57,698 nucleotides of DNA from Actinomyces denticolens (GTDB lineage Bacteria; Actinomycetota; Actinomycetes; Actinomycetales; Actinomycetaceae). A program made the translations under genes and the position numbers. Position 1 is the stretch's first letter. Every line of letters starts with the position of its first letter. Where the stretch lies: contig NZ_MVIW01000020.1 of the NCBI RefSeq assembly GCF_002072185.1, forward strand, positions 1 through 57,698, read 5' to 3'. The notes below the pieces were generated by a model. That model had not been told where the DNA came from. It was given only the letters and a program-made list of their open reading frames with translations, and made no database searches. Of this stretch, positions 1 to 8,985 are shown piece by piece.

Positions 1-1
1 C

Positions 2-1375
2 GCCCGCGCCGCCGCCTCGGCGCCCCGGGTCCCGGCCACCCGCAGCGAGCGCCTCCGGCAGGCGCGCCGGCGGGCCGAGCGGGAGGCCGTGAGCAGCGCG
101 CTCAGCGCCGCCGGAGCCCTCCGCACCGCGCGTACCGCCGACGCCGCCATCCAGTTCCCCGACTCTCCTCTCCACGCCGGCGCGATCGAGCCCGTCGTCG
201 CGCTGCCCGAGGCCGCAGCGCTCCGGGCGGATCAGCCCCCGTCCGCCCCCCGGGCCCCCGAGCCCTGGGAGCACCGGGCCGAGCGCCGGAGCCGGCGGTC
301 GGCCCCGGTCGGAGACGACGCCCCCGCGATGGTCGCCCGCGACGACGCCCGCGAGTCCGTCGCGCTCGACGCGCTCAAGCCCTTCGTCGCCCCTGCCGCG
401 AGGGATGGGGGCGATGCGGCGCCCGCAGGTCCTGCCTCGCGCTCGCGTCGCGGCTCCGAGGGGCCGACGGTGGAGATCCCCGCCTCCGAGCAACCCACCC
501 CCGCCGACTTCGACACCCCTGGGGGCCTCGAGGGCGCCGACGCCGCCGTCCCGCCGGCGCGCGCCCGTCGCCGCACCCTGCGCGGCACCACGAGCAGGGT
601 CGCCGTGCTCGTCTCGCTCGCCGTCGTCACCGTGGTCGCACCCCTGGAGGCGCGCGTGCTCGGCAACGGGGTCGGGTCCTCCTCCGCCTCCGCGGCGGCC
701 CCCACCTACGCGGGCGTCCCGATCGGCACGCCGTCGTCCGTATCAGCCGGCGTGCTGGGCTCCGACGCCGACCTCGAGCCCGGCACGGACGCCGAGCTCT
801 CCAACGCCCCCGACGCCGCCACCCTGGCCCGCATCCGCGAGGCCTACGAGAACGCCGCGGTGACCTGCGCCGCCCAGCCCTCCGGCGCCTCCGGGAACAC
901 CAGCGCCTTCACCAAGGCCCCCGAGCTCTTCTACCCGATGGTCTCGGGGACCTACGAGCTGTCCTCCGACTACGGCTACCGCATCCACCCGACCCTGGGC
1001 TACCAGAAGCTCCACGCGGGGCAGGACATGTCCGCGCCGGTCGGCACGCCCATCTACGCGATCGCCTCGGGGACCGTGGTCGAGGCCGGCATGGTGGACG
1101 GCACCGGGACCGTCACCATCGAGCACACCATCGACGGCACCACCTGGTACTCCTCCTACCTGCACATGTACGAGGACGGGATCTACGTCAAGAAGGGCGA
1201 CACCGTCGAGGCCGGCAAGCTCATCGCCGGCGTGGGCTCCACGGGATACTCCACCGGCCCGCACCTCCACTTCGAGATCCGCACCAAGAACGACACCGCG
1301 GACTCCTCCACCGTCAACCCGTGGACCTGGCTCCAGGAGAACAAGGCCGCAGAGCTCACCACGGACTGCTCGTGA
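2..1375 (+). CDS. M23 family peptidase (LytM-type cell-wall endopeptidase), 5' end outside window
   Basis: The frame is open from the first bases, and its residues before the internal GTG at 89 (Arg/Ala-rich) read as ordinary protein, so the true start probably lies upstream of the window. A long Pro/Ala/Arg-rich cytoplasmic-like region leads to one membrane segment at about 610-660 nt. The C-terminal peptidase M23 domain follows, with the metal motifs KLHAGQDMSAP (H..D) and GPHLHFEIR (HxH). Members of this family cut peptidoglycan cross-bridges outside the membrane in a Zn-dependent way; all ligands are present, so it is probably active. It shares a GTGA overlap with the next gene. The peptidase assignment is secure, the exact substrate is not. 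Confidence 0.85.
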   Translation, partial: ARAAASAPRVPATRSERLRQARRRAEREAVSSALSAAGALRTARTADAAIQFPDSPLHAGAIEPVVALPEAAALRADQPPSAPRAPEPWEHRAERRSRRSAPVGDDAPAMVARDDARESVALDALKPFVAPAARDGGDAAPAGPASRSRRGSEGPTVEIPASEQPTPADFDTPGGLEGADAAVPPARARRRTLRGTTSRVAVLVSLAVVTVVAPLEARVLGNGVGSSSASAAAPTYAGVPIGTPSSVSAGVLGSDADLEPGTDAELSNAPDAATLARIREAYENAAVTCAAQPSGASGNTSAFTKAPELFYPMVSGTYELSSDYGYRIHPTLGYQKLHAGQDMSAPVGTPIYAIASGTVVEAGMVDGTGTVTIEHTIDGTTWYSSYLHMYEDGIYVKKGDTVEAGKLIAGVGSTGYSTGPHLHFEIRTKNDTADSSTVNPWTWLQENKAAELTTDCS

Positions 1376-2133
1376 GGCCCGGCCCTCGGCGCCGCTGCGC
1401 CGTCATCGCCCATCGGGGCGGGGGAGGCGAGGCCCCGGAGAACACCTGGTCCTCCCTGGAGCACACGGCCGGACTGGGACTGGACTGGATGGAGACGGAC
1501 CTGCGCGCCACCGCCGACGGCGTCGTCGTCCTGTCCCACGACCCGGGCCTGGAGCGCACCACGGGCGATCCCCGGATGATCGAGGAGTTGCGCTGGGCGG
1601 ATCTGGCCGCTGTCGACGCCGGTGATGGGCGCCCGCCCGTGCGCCTCGACGAGGCCCTCGAGGCCCACCCGGGCCTGGGGCTCAACACCGACCTCAAGGA
1701 CGACGGCGTCGTCGAGGCGGCGATCGCCGCGGTGAGACGGGCCGGCGCGCTGGAGCGGGTGCGCTTCTCCTCCTTCTCCTCGCGCAGGCTCGGCCGCGCC
1801 AGGGCCCTGGAGCCCTCCATCCGCTCCTCCCTGGGGATGCGGGACATCGCCGCGCTGCTCCTGTCCGCCGAGGCGTCTCTCCCGAGGCGCCTGCTGCGGC
1901 GCGCGGTCCTCGACCGCCTCTCCCACGGCGGCCGGGCCGATGCGGTCCAGATCCCCGTCGTGCAGTGGGGCGTGCCCGTGGTCACCCGGCGCCTCATCGC
2001 CGCCGCCCATGCCGCGGGCATGGAGGTCCACGTGTGGACCATCGACGAGCCGACGGAGATGCGGCAACTGGCGGGCCTCGGCGTGGACGCGATCATCACC
2101 GACCGCCCCGCCCTGGCCCTCCGCTCCCTCTGA
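1372..2133 (+). CDS. Glycerophosphodiester phosphodiesterase
   Basis: This 253-residue protein is of the GDPD TIM-barrel family, which hydrolyses glycerophosphodiesters to glycerol-3-phosphate and an alcohol. The motifs are visible in order: IAHRG, APENT, METDL and LSHDP near the N-terminus, and VHVWTID and the ITDRP ending near the C-terminus. I chose the GTG at 1372 because it overlaps the stop of the peptidase gene (GTGA) and lies just before the first strand; an upstream ATG in frame would run antisense to family expectations and into the previous gene. No signal peptide is visible, so it is probably cytoplasmic. A paired GACCGGTC repeat begins directly after its stop codon. Confidence 0.9.
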   Translation: MRPGPRRRCAVIAHRGGGGEAPENTWSSLEHTAGLGLDWMETDLRATADGVVVLSHDPGLERTTGDPRMIEELRWADLAAVDAGDGRPPVRLDEALEAHPGLGLNTDLKDDGVVEAAIAAVRRAGALERVRFSSFSSRRLGRARALEPSIRSSLGMRDIAALLLSAEASLPRRLLRRAVLDRLSHGGRADAVQIPVVQWGVPVVTRRLIAAAHAAGMEVHVWTIDEPTEMRQLAGLGVDAIITDRPALALRSL

Positions 2134-2167
2134 TCGAGACCGGTCGAAAACGCCGCCGAGACCGGTC
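2134..2167. repeat. Paired GACCGGTC repeat, copy 1
   Basis: Two direct copies of GAGACCGGTC (2136-2145 and 2158-2167), each containing the 8-base palindrome GACCGGTC, are spaced 22 bases start to start and joined by a GAAAACG-containing linker. The element begins immediately after the stop codon at 2133. Two more copies with the same spacing occur at 11257-11288 and 13161-13192. Confidence 0.75.
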
Positions 2168-2486
2168 CGCTATCCACAGGCAGGGCGCTCAGCCCCGTGT
2201 GAGAGCGCCTGTGGTCCCGCGTCCGGGCGCGGCGGGGCGCGCTCGTCGCCACCCGCCGTCATTTCCCAGGTGCTTCCCAGTGCCACAGGGGGTGTGCTCC
2301 CAGGTCCGGCGGGTTACATAGTCACTGCCGCCGAACGGTGCGGGGCGCGAGGGTTGGGGAACCCGGCGACCGCTTCGGATCGAGATCGGTGCGGGTCTTA
2401 GGGAGCCCGTCCCGATCGCTTCGGTGAAGGAGGACCGCTCCTCCCTTGTCATGGGAACCGGGGGAGTCGAGCGGCCTCGTGAGCGA
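2168..2486. other. Non-coding stretch, no gene recognised
   Basis: About 320 bases between the repeat and the terminator hairpin. Short open frames exist on both strands but none has a ribosome-binding site or recognisable sequence. A -10-like CATAGT lies at 2317-2322 on the plus strand without a clear -35, so a short plus-strand transcript ending at the 2487-2528 hairpin is conceivable but unsupported. Confidence 0.4.
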
Positions 2487-2528
2487 AGGGCCCGTGGGCC
2501 CGGGTGAGAGCCCGGGCCCACGGGCCCT
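2487..2528. terminator. Strong palindromic terminator hairpin
   Basis: An 18-bp perfect stem (2487-2504 with 2511-2528) closes a TGAGAG loop. It lies 50 bases downstream of the tRNA-Arg gene on the minus strand and is symmetrical enough to work both ways. There is no clear U-tract, as is common in GC-rich actinobacteria. Confidence 0.75.
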
Positions 2529-2578
2529 CAACTCTCCCCTCATGCCCCGACCGCGCTGGGCGGGCCGCCGACGAGGAC

Positions 2579-2654
2579 TGGTGCCCCGGACAGGATTCGA
2601 ACCTGCGACCTTCTGCTCCGGAGGCAGACGCTCTATCCACTGAGCTACCGGGGC
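2579..2654 (-). tRNA. tRNA-Arg (anticodon CCG)
   Basis: On the minus strand the 76-nt sequence folds as a complete tRNA. The acceptor GCCCCGG pairs with CCGGGGC, followed by discriminator A and an encoded CCA (2579-2581). The anticodon stem TCTGC/GCAGA closes the loop CTCCGGA, giving anticodon CCG, which reads CGG. The T-loop GTTCGAATC is canonical. It decodes a very common codon in this GC-rich genome. Confidence 0.95.
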
Positions 2655-2664
2655 CCGATGCGCG

Positions 2665-2693
2665 ACTGTACCAGCGCCCGGCCTCGGGGAGAA
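2665..2693 (-). promoter_or_regulatory. Probable promoter of tRNA-Arg
   Basis: On the minus strand a good -10 (TACAGT, 2670-2665) lies 10 bases before the tRNA 5' end. A weak -35-like TTCTCC (2693-2688) is 17 bases further upstream. Confidence 0.4.
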
Positions 2694-2741
2694 ACCGGCG
2701 GGCGGCCCGCGGCCCGTCCTGCCCCGCCGACCGGCGCCGGC

Positions 2742-4091
2742 TCACATGAGCGTCAGGACGATAAGGGCCCCGTTGAGCGCGATGATGAGCCCGGCGACGG
2801 CGCGGGAGGACCAGCGCAGCGCGGCGCCGTCGCGCCAGGGCCCCATGACCTCCTCCGAGCCGGTCAGCCGCATGAGCGGCACGATCGCCAGCGGGATGCC
2901 GAAGGACAGCACCACCTGGCTGAGGACGAGCGCCCAAGTGGGCTCGGCCCCCGCGCCGATGATGAGCAGCGCGGGGATGAGGGTGATGGCGCGCCGGGCG
3001 AGCAACGGGATACGCAGGCGCAGCAGCCCCGCCATGATCTCGCTGCCCGCGTAGGCGCCCACCGACGTCGAGGCCAGGCCCGAGGCCAGTAGGCCGACGG
3101 CGAAGACCGCGCCGACCACGGGCCCCAGGTTCGCGGCGATGGCGGCGTGCGCCCCCTCGATGGTGTCCGTCCCCCGCGCGCCCGCCAGCGCGGAGGCGGC
3201 CAGGAGCAGCAGGGCGATGTTGACCGTCCCCGCGACGGCCAGCGCCCATACGACGTCGACGCGTGTGGCGTGGATGAGGCGGCGCGCGCCGGGGCCGCGG
3301 TCGGGGCGATCATCCGCGCCGGTCAGCCCGCGGTTGTGGTCCCGCACCAGTGAGGAGTGCAGGTAGATCGCGTGGGGCATGACGGTGGCCCCCAGCATGG
3401 AGGCCGCCACCAGCAGACTCCCGCTGCCCTCCAGGCGCGGCACGATCCCCGCGGCCGTGGCGCCCCAGTCCGGCGGCGCCACCACCAGGCCTCCCACGAA
3501 GCCGATGGTCACGAGCACGAGGAGCCCCACGACGACGCCCTCGAAGGTTCGCTGCCCGCGCCTCTCCTGGAGGGCGAGCAGCACCATGGAGACCACGCCG
3601 ATGCACACGCCGCCGACGATGAGGGGCATCCCGGTCAGCAGGTGGAGGGCGATGGCCCCGCCGATGATCTCCGCCAAGTCGGTGGCGGCGGCCACGAGCT
3701 CGGCCTGCGCCCAGTAGGCCAGGCGGGCGGGGCGCGGGAGCCGGGCGCCCAGGATCTCGGGCAGCGAGCGCCCGGTGACGATGCCGAGCTTGGCCGACTG
3801 GTACTGGATGAGGATGGCGGAGGCGTTGGCCGCCAGGAGCACCCATACCAGGAGGTAGCCGTAGCGCGCGCCCGCGGTGATATTGGCGGCCACGTTGCCC
3901 GGGTCCACGTAGGCGACCGCCGCGACGAAGGCAGGGCCCAGCAGGGCCAGGAGCCGGTGGCGCGGCGGGCCGGGCCGGGGCCGGTGCCGCGCCGCGATCT
4001 CGTCGACGGCGTCACGGCCCGCCGCGGCGTGCGGCGCCATGGCGGGGAGGGCGGCGTGGTCGGTCGGGCCGGGGGGAGTGCGGATGTCCAT
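2742..4091 (-). CDS. mntH: NRAMP family Mn2+/Fe2+ transporter
   Basis: This 449-residue polytopic membrane protein of the NRAMP family imports divalent metal (usually Mn2+) with protons. The metal-site motifs are present: DPGN at residues 63-66 (helix 1) and MPH at 238-240 (helix 6, in [14 protein letters not shown]). A 45-residue hydrophilic N-terminus precedes helix 1. The ATG at 4091 is chosen because the frame upstream runs antisense through argS. Transcription diverges from argS, and the shared 120-base gap holds a -10-like TAGACT and an inverted repeat at 4106-4121. The family is secure; metal preference is inferred from the motifs. Confidence 0.9.
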   Translation of the reverse strand: MDIRTPPGPTDHAALPAMAPHAAAGRDAVDEIAARHRPRPGPPRHRLLALLGPAFVAAVAYVDPGNVAANITAGARYGYLLVWVLLAANASAILIQYQSAKLGIVTGRSLPEILGARLPRPARLAYWAQAELVAAATDLAEIIGGAIALHLLTGMPLIVGGVCIGVVSMVLLALQERRGQRTFEGVVVGLLVLVTIGFVGGLVVAPPDWGATAAGIVPRLEGSGSLLVAASMLGATVMPHAIYLHSSLVRDHNRGLTGADDRPDRGPGARRLIHATRVDVVWALAVAGTVNIALLLLAASALAGARGTDTIEGAHAAIAANLGPVVGAVFAVGLLASGLASTSVGAYAGSEIMAGLLRLRIPLLARRAITLIPALLIIGAGAEPTWALVLSQVVLSFGIPLAIVPLMRLTGSEEVMGPWRDGAALRWSSRAVAGLIIALNGALIVLTLM

Positions 4092-4105
4092 CGTGCGCGA
4101 GTGGG

Positions 4106-4126
4106 TTTCGGTTCTCCGAAAGTCTA
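4106..4126 (-). promoter_or_regulatory. mntH promoter -10 and adjacent inverted repeat
   Basis: On the minus strand TAGACT (4126-4121) resembles a -10 box. Directly downstream lies TTTCGG-TTCT-CCGAAA (4106-4121), a perfect 6-bp inverted repeat placed where a repressor would block the start of transcription. The regulator is unknown; a metal sensor is a guess from the gene it precedes. Confidence 0.4.
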
Positions 4127-4198
4127 CTCGGATCGGCGCGCCCGGGCGCGCCCCTGCTCGGGTTCCGGCTCCCCCGGGGCGCTCCGGCCCGGGTCCGG

Positions 4199-4204
4199 TA
4201 CTCT
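4199..4204 (+). promoter_or_regulatory. Putative -10 of a leaderless argS transcript
   Basis: TACTCT ends 7 bases before the argS GTG (4212), and no Shine-Dalgarno sequence precedes that start. The expected transcription start would fall at the initiation codon, so the mRNA is probably leaderless, which is common in actinobacteria. No -35 match is visible. Confidence 0.4.
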
Positions 4205-4211
4205 TGCGGCC

Positions 4212-5888
4212 GTGACCCCAGAAGAGCTCTCCGCAGCAATCCGCACTGTCCTCGCCTCCGCCGTCGACGACGGCTCCCTGGCCCTGGCGCGGGAGGACAT
4301 CGGGCTCCCCAAGGTCGAGCGCCCCCGCAACCGCGACCACGGGGATTGGGCCACCAATGTCGCCATGCAGCTGGCCAAGAAGGCCGGGACCGGCCCCCGC
4401 GCCCTCGCCGAGCTCCTCGCCCCCCGCATCGAGGCCCTCGACGGCGTCGCCTCCGCCGAGGTCGCCGGCCCCGGCTTCCTCAACATCCGGCTCGACGCCG
4501 CCTCCGCCGGCGAGCTCGCCCGCGCGATCGTCACCGCGGGCGAGGCCTACGGACGCAATGACACCCTGGCCGGCCAGCACATCAACCTCGAGTACGTCTC
4601 CGCCAACCCCACCGGCCCGGTGCACCTGGGCGGTGCCCGCTGGGCCGCCGTCGGGGACTCCCTCGCCCGCATCCTCGCCGCCTGCGGAGCCGGCATCACC
4701 CGCGAGTACTACTTCAACGACCACGGGACCCAGATCGACCGCTTCGCCCGCTCGCTGCTGGCCTCGGCCCGCGGCCAGGAGACCCCGGAGGACGGCTACG
4801 GCGGCGCCTACATCGGCGAGATCGCCCAGCAGGTCACCGAGGCCGAGACCGCCGCCGGCCGCCCGGCCCCCGCCGACCTGCCCGACGCCGAGGCCGCCGA
4901 GGTCTTCCGCGCCCGCGGCGTCGACCTCATGTTCGCCTCCATCAAGGCCGAGCTCCACGCCTTCCGCTCCGACTTCGACGTCTTCTTCCACGAGGACTCC
5001 CTGCACGCCTCCGGCGCCGTGGACCGCGCGATCGAGCGCCTGCGCTCCCGCGGCGTCATCGACGACCACGACGGTGCCGTCTGGCTTCGCACCACCGACT
5101 TCGGTGACGACAAGGACCGCGTGCTGATCAAGTCCGACGGCAACGCCGCCTATTTCGCCGCGGACCTGGCCTACTACCTGGACAAGCGCGAGCGCGGTGC
5201 CGACTGCGCCATCTACCTGCTCGGCGCGGACCATCACGGCTACATCGGCCGCATGATGGCCATGTGCGCGGCCTTCGGGGACACGCCACAGGTCAACATG
5301 CAGATCCTCATCGGCCAGCTCGTCAACCTCGTCAGCAACGGGCAGCCGGTGCGCATGTCCAAGCGCGCAGGCACGATCGTCACCCTGGAGGACCTCGTCG
5401 ACGCCGTCGGCGTGGATGCCGCCCGCTACGCCCTGACCCGCTCGTCCATGGACTCGATGATCGACATCGACCTGGACCTGCTGGCCTCCTCCTCCAACGA
5501 CAACCCGGTCTACTACGTCCAGTACGCCCACGCCCGTACTCGCAATGTGGCGCGCAACGCCGCCGAGCACGGGGTCGCGCGGGAGGCCGGGTTCGACCCC
5601 GCCGCCCTCGACGATCCCGCCGACGCCGCGCTCCTGGGCTCGCTCGCCCAGTACCCGGCGGTGGTCGCCCAGGCGGCCGAGCTGCGCGAGCAGCACCGCG
5701 TGGCCCGCTACCTGGAGTCCCTCGCTGCCGTCTACCACGCCTGGTACGGCGCCACCCGCGTCACCCCGCGGGGGGATGACGCCATCACCCCCGGCCACGT
5801 CGCCCGGCTATGGCTCAACGACGCCGTCAGCCAGGTCTTGGCCAATGGGCTGGGGCTGCTGGGGGTCAGCGCCCCGGAGAGGATGTGA
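4212..5888 (+). CDS. argS: Arginyl-tRNA synthetase
   Basis: This 558-residue class I synthetase charges tRNA-Arg. The N-terminal Arg-tRNA-synthetase additional domain is followed by the HIGH-type motif HLGG (residues 138-141, in [10 protein letters not shown]), the KMSKS-type loop MSKRAG near residue 382, and a C-terminal DALR anticodon-binding domain ending in GVSAPERM. Length is normal. The GTG at 4212 gives the expected N-terminus; the frame stays open upstream but is antisense to mntH. lysA starts 4 bases after the stop, so the two are cotranscribed, the usual actinobacterial argS-lysA order. It lies near a tRNA-Arg gene but on the other strand. Confidence 0.97.
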   Translation: MTPEELSAAIRTVLASAVDDGSLALAREDIGLPKVERPRNRDHGDWATNVAMQLAKKAGTGPRALAELLAPRIEALDGVASAEVAGPGFLNIRLDAASAGELARAIVTAGEAYGRNDTLAGQHINLEYVSANPTGPVHLGGARWAAVGDSLARILAACGAGITREYYFNDHGTQIDRFARSLLASARGQETPEDGYGGAYIGEIAQQVTEAETAAGRPAPADLPDAEAAEVFRARGVDLMFASIKAELHAFRSDFDVFFHEDSLHASGAVDRAIERLRSRGVIDDHDGAVWLRTTDFGDDKDRVLIKSDGNAAYFAADLAYYLDKRERGADCAIYLLGADHHGYIGRMMAMCAAFGDTPQVNMQILIGQLVNLVSNGQPVRMSKRAGTIVTLEDLVDAVGVDAARYALTRSSMDSMIDIDLDLLASSSNDNPVYYVQYAHARTRNVARNAAEHGVAREAGFDPAALDDPADAALLGSLAQYPAVVAQAAELREQHRVARYLESLAAVYHAWYGATRVTPRGDDAITPGHVARLWLNDAVSQVLANGLGLLGVSAPERM

Positions 5889-5892
5889 CCCC

Positions 5893-7392
5893 ATGAGCCC
5901 TGCGAACTCGACGGCCCCGGGCGCCCCCGATCGGACGGGGCGCGTCCCCGACGGCGAGCCACCCCTGGGCTCGCTCGCCTGCCCCGAGCCCGCCGAGCGC
6001 CCCGATCTGTGGCCCACCACGGCCCACCGCGGTGACGACGGCCAGCTGATGATCGGCGGGCGCTCCGTGTCCGAGATCCTCGCCGGCGCCCCCACTCCCG
6101 TCTACGTCCTCGACGAGGCCGATATGCGCGGGCGGGCGCGCGTATGGGCCACCGCCATGGCCGAGGAGTTCTGGCCGGGCTACGGCATGAACGGCGGTGA
6201 CGCCTTCTACGCCGGCAAGGCCTTCCTCACCACTGGCGTGGCCCGGTGGATGCTCTCCGACGGCCTCGGCATCGACACCGCCTCGCGCGTCGAGCTCGCC
6301 ATCGGCCTGGCCGCCCTGAGCGGGGAGGGGGACGACTCCGAGTCCTTCCCGCCCTCGCGCCTGGGGCTGCACGGCAATGGTAAGACCGCCGCCGAGGTCG
6401 CCGTGGCCGTCCAGCAGCGCCTCGGGCACCTCGTCGTCGACTCCCCCGAGGAGATCGCCTACGCAGCTGAGGCCGTGCGCCGCCTGCGCGCCGAGGGGAT
6501 CTACGGCCCCGATGAGCGCGCCGGGCTCATGGTGCGCCTGACCACCGGCATCCACGCCGGCGGGCACGAGTTCATCTCCACGGCCCATGAGGACCAGAAG
6601 TTCGGCCTGTCGATCCACACCGGCGCCGCCCGCGCCGCCATCGACGCGATCATCGTCGCGCCCGAGCTCGAGCTGCGCGGCCTGCACTCCCACATCGGCT
6701 CCCAGATCACCGACCCCGCGGGCTTCGAGGCCGCCGCCGAGGCGGTCCTGCGCCTGCGCCACGAGGTCGCGGCCGACACCGGCGTGCTGTGCGAGGAGAT
6801 CGACCTGGGCGGCGGCCTCGGCATCGCCTACACCGGCGCCGACGCCCCCGCCCCCTCACCCGCGGTGCTCGCACGCGCCCTGGCCGCCGTGGTGCGCCGC
6901 CTGTGCGACGAGCTCGGCGACGCCGTTCCGCACGTCTCGGTGGAGCCCGGCCGCTCCATCGCCGGCCCCGCCCAGGTCACCCTCTACACGGTGACCGGCC
7001 TCAAGCGCGTCGAGCTGGGGCGGGGCGCGAGCCGCCTCTACGTGAGCGTCGACGGCGGCATGAGCGATAACCTGCGCCCGGCCCTCTACGGCGCCGACTA
7101 CACCGCACTGCTGGCGGGCCGTCGCCCCGACCCCGCCGCCGGTCTCGTGCGCTCCCGGCTGGTCGGCAAGCACTGCGAGAGCGGGGACATCGTCGTTCGC
7201 GACGTCGACCTGCCTGCGGACCTCGTCATCGGTGACGTGCTCGCCGTGCCCGCCACCGGCGCCTACGGGCGCTCCATGGCCATGAACTACAACCTCTTCA
7301 CCCGCCCGGGCGTGGTCTGGGTGGCGGGGGGCGAGCAGGGCTGGGTCCTGCGCCCTGAGACCGTCGAGGACCTCCTGCGCCTGGAGGGCTGA
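5893..7392 (+). CDS. lysA: Diaminopimelate decarboxylase
   Basis: This 499-residue PLP enzyme makes the last step of lysine synthesis, meso-diaminopimelate to lysine. PLP-binding Lys109 lies in FYAGKAFLT. HSHIGSQI, the EPGRSIAGPA phosphate-binding segment, the catalytic CESGD (Cys near residue 428) and the TGAYGRSMAMNYN ending are all present. The first 60 residues are a loose Pro/Ala-rich extension. The ATG follows the argS stop by 4 bases, so translation is probably coupled. A convergent channel gene begins 55 bases after its stop. Confidence 0.96.
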   Translation: MSPANSTAPGAPDRTGRVPDGEPPLGSLACPEPAERPDLWPTTAHRGDDGQLMIGGRSVSEILAGAPTPVYVLDEADMRGRARVWATAMAEEFWPGYGMNGGDAFYAGKAFLTTGVARWMLSDGLGIDTASRVELAIGLAALSGEGDDSESFPPSRLGLHGNGKTAAEVAVAVQQRLGHLVVDSPEEIAYAAEAVRRLRAEGIYGPDERAGLMVRLTTGIHAGGHEFISTAHEDQKFGLSIHTGAARAAIDAIIVAPELELRGLHSHIGSQITDPAGFEAAAEAVLRLRHEVAADTGVLCEEIDLGGGLGIAYTGADAPAPSPAVLARALAAVVRRLCDELGDAVPHVSVEPGRSIAGPAQVTLYTVTGLKRVELGRGASRLYVSVDGGMSDNLRPALYGADYTALLAGRRPDPAAGLVRSRLVGKHCESGDIVVRDVDLPADLVIGDVLAVPATGAYGRSMAMNYNLFTRPGVVWVAGGEQGWVLRPETVEDLLRLEG

Positions 7393-7447
7393 GGCCGCCG
7401 CGGGGCCGGGCCCGCCGTCGGCTCTGCTCCCCGTCCCGACGGGCGGC

Positions 7448-8224
7448 TTACTGGAGGCGGAGGGGATCCTGCTCCGGCGCGCCCGCCGGGCGCTCCTGGG
7501 CGAGGAGGTCGAGCCGCGCCGTGAGGCGGGCGACCTCGCGGTGCAGGGCCTCGACCTGCGCGCGGGTGGCCGTCGCCTGCTCCTCGGTCTCCTCGGCCAC
7601 GAGGGAGACGATCCATGAGGCGAGGGTCGCCGTGACGACGCCGATGAGGGCGATGCCGCCGATCATGAGCAGCGCGGCGATCCAGCGGCCCGGCGTCGTC
7701 ACGGGCGCCAGGTCCCCGTACCCGACCGTCGTGATGGTGGCGAGCGACCACCACGCGGCCTGCCCGAGCGTGGTGATCGTGGCCCCCTCGGCGTCCCTCT
7801 CGACGTCGAGGACCGCCAGTGCCGCGACGAGGGTGAGCAGGCACACGGCGCCTACGGCGTAGCTCATGATCCTCCCGCGCAGCGCGCTGCCGGTGCCCTG
7901 CTGGATGATGCGGATGAGCGCGATGAGGCGCAGCAGTCGCAGGGGCCTGAGCAGTGGCAGGGCGACGACGGCGAGATCCACGAGGTGGGTGGCGAACCAG
8001 TGCAGGCGCCTGGGGGCGATGGCGAGGCTGACGACGTAGTCCACGCCGAAGGCCAGCCAGATGAGGTTCATCGTCATCTCGGCGATCTGGCGCTGGCCGC
8101 CGTCGAGGCGCCCCAGGACCTCCCAGGCGTAGACGGCCAGGAAGACCACGGCGAGCCCGGTCAGGGGCCAGTCCGTGGCGCGCTCCCAAGCGCGCAGTCG
8201 CCTGCCGTCGCGCTGCTCTCCCAT
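7448..8224 (-). CDS. Voltage-gated-type potassium channel (6-TM)
   Basis: This 258-residue membrane protein has six helices. Segment four carries regularly spaced arginines (RPLRLLRLIALIRIIQ, about 93-108), typical of a voltage sensor. The pore loop has the K+ selectivity filter TVGYGD (166-171), followed by an S6 helix. The C-terminus (about 212-245) is heptad-like and charged, probably a coiled coil for tetramer assembly. It is a single-gene unit convergent with lysA and sits inside what is usually an uninterrupted argS-lysA-hom block. Channel identity is secure; gating is inferred. Confidence 0.88.
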   Translation of the reverse strand: MGEQRDGRRLRAWERATDWPLTGLAVVFLAVYAWEVLGRLDGGQRQIAEMTMNLIWLAFGVDYVVSLAIAPRRLHWFATHLVDLAVVALPLLRPLRLLRLIALIRIIQQGTGSALRGRIMSYAVGAVCLLTLVAALAVLDVERDAEGATITTLGQAAWWSLATITTVGYGDLAPVTTPGRWIAALLMIGGIALIGVVTATLASWIVSLVAEETEEQATATRAQVEALHREVARLTARLDLLAQERPAGAPEQDPLRLQ

Positions 8225-8252
8225 GCCCCAAGTCTAGGGATGGGGCGGTGGA

Positions 8253-8614
8253 TCAGACAGGGGCATCCCGGGCGATCCTCCCATCGCGCTCTGCGCCGGC
8301 GGGGGAGAGGAGCCGGGCGAGCGCGGCGGCGGCACTGGCGACATCGGAGCTGCCCGTCGAGACGAACTCGATCATGAGCCCGAAGGACATGCTCTGGATG
8401 ATGGCCGCGATCTGCTCGGCCGTGATCTCCTCGGTGAGGGTGCCGAGCTCCTGCCATCGCCGGCTCAGGCGCGTGAGTATCTCGCGCACGTTGTGATAGC
8501 GCTGATTCGATCGCTCCCGGAGCTCCGGGCTGCGGGAGAGATCGCTCCAGATCGCCACGACGAGGAACGGCCAGGGGACGTCGTCGCGCTCGGCGCCGGC
8601 GGAGTCGCTCGCGC
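8253..8614 (-). pseudogene. TetR-family regulator remnant (C-terminal domain only)
   Basis: Read on the minus strand, the segment from about 8614 down to the TGA at 8253 looks like the ligand-binding half of a TetR regulator: DVPWPFLVVVAIWSDLSR, then an amphipathic helix, then a long helix with ITAEQIAAIIQSMSFG. No helix-turn-helix precedes it. The sequence switches directly to the tail of an oppositely oriented transporter gene. The only possible start is an internal GTG at 8558. A deletion removing the DNA-binding domain, the intergenic promoter and most of the transporter explains the structure. Confidence 0.7.
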
Positions 8615-8761
8615 CTGACCGCCGAGCTCGCCGACGCCGCCCGCATCCACGCCTACTCCGGGAGCTTCACCCTCCTGGCCTGCGTCCTGGCCGCCGTCGC
8701 CGCCGTCATGACCCTGGCCGTCCTCGCCCTGCGCCGCCGCCGGCAGCGCGCCGCCCCGTGA
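8615..8761 (+). pseudogene. MFS transporter remnant (last helix only)
   Basis: The plus-strand frame ending at the TGA 8759-8761 encodes about 48 residues. It has a short soluble segment (LTAELADAARIHAYS), one hydrophobic helix (TLLACVLAAVAAVMTLAVLAL) and an Arg-rich tail, as at the C-terminus of EmrB/QacA-type drug exporters. There is no start codon, and the sequence abuts the TetR remnant at about 8605-8618. A divergent tetR/MFS pair is a standard arrangement, so this looks like what remains after an internal deletion. Confidence 0.6.
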
Positions 8762-8985
8762 GCGGGCCCGCGCTCGGTCCCATCCCGGGCCCCGTCGGGC
8801 CGACGGCGTCCGCGAGACCCGCGCCGCGGGGCGGGGCCGGTGCCCCTATGCTGGGCCGGACAGGCTCGTCGTCGCCCCGGGCGCCCCGCAACCCACCGCT
8901 CGGACGCCCCCGCGTGCTCCGCGGCCCCGACGGCGCGCCCACCCAGCCCCGGCGCCCGCGCGCCCTGAGAACCAGGTGGTCAGAC

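Noticed and set aside
2317-2528. Possible small RNA between CATAGT and the terminator hairpin
   Set aside because: No -35, and the hairpin is explained by the tRNA-Arg transcript from the other side. I could not recognise any known RNA.
4092-5798. Long minus-strand open frame continuing upstream of mntH, antisense to argS
   Set aside because: Its sequence is Gly/Val/Asp-rich with no family signature and mirrors the codon structure of argS. mntH has a good ATG at 4091.
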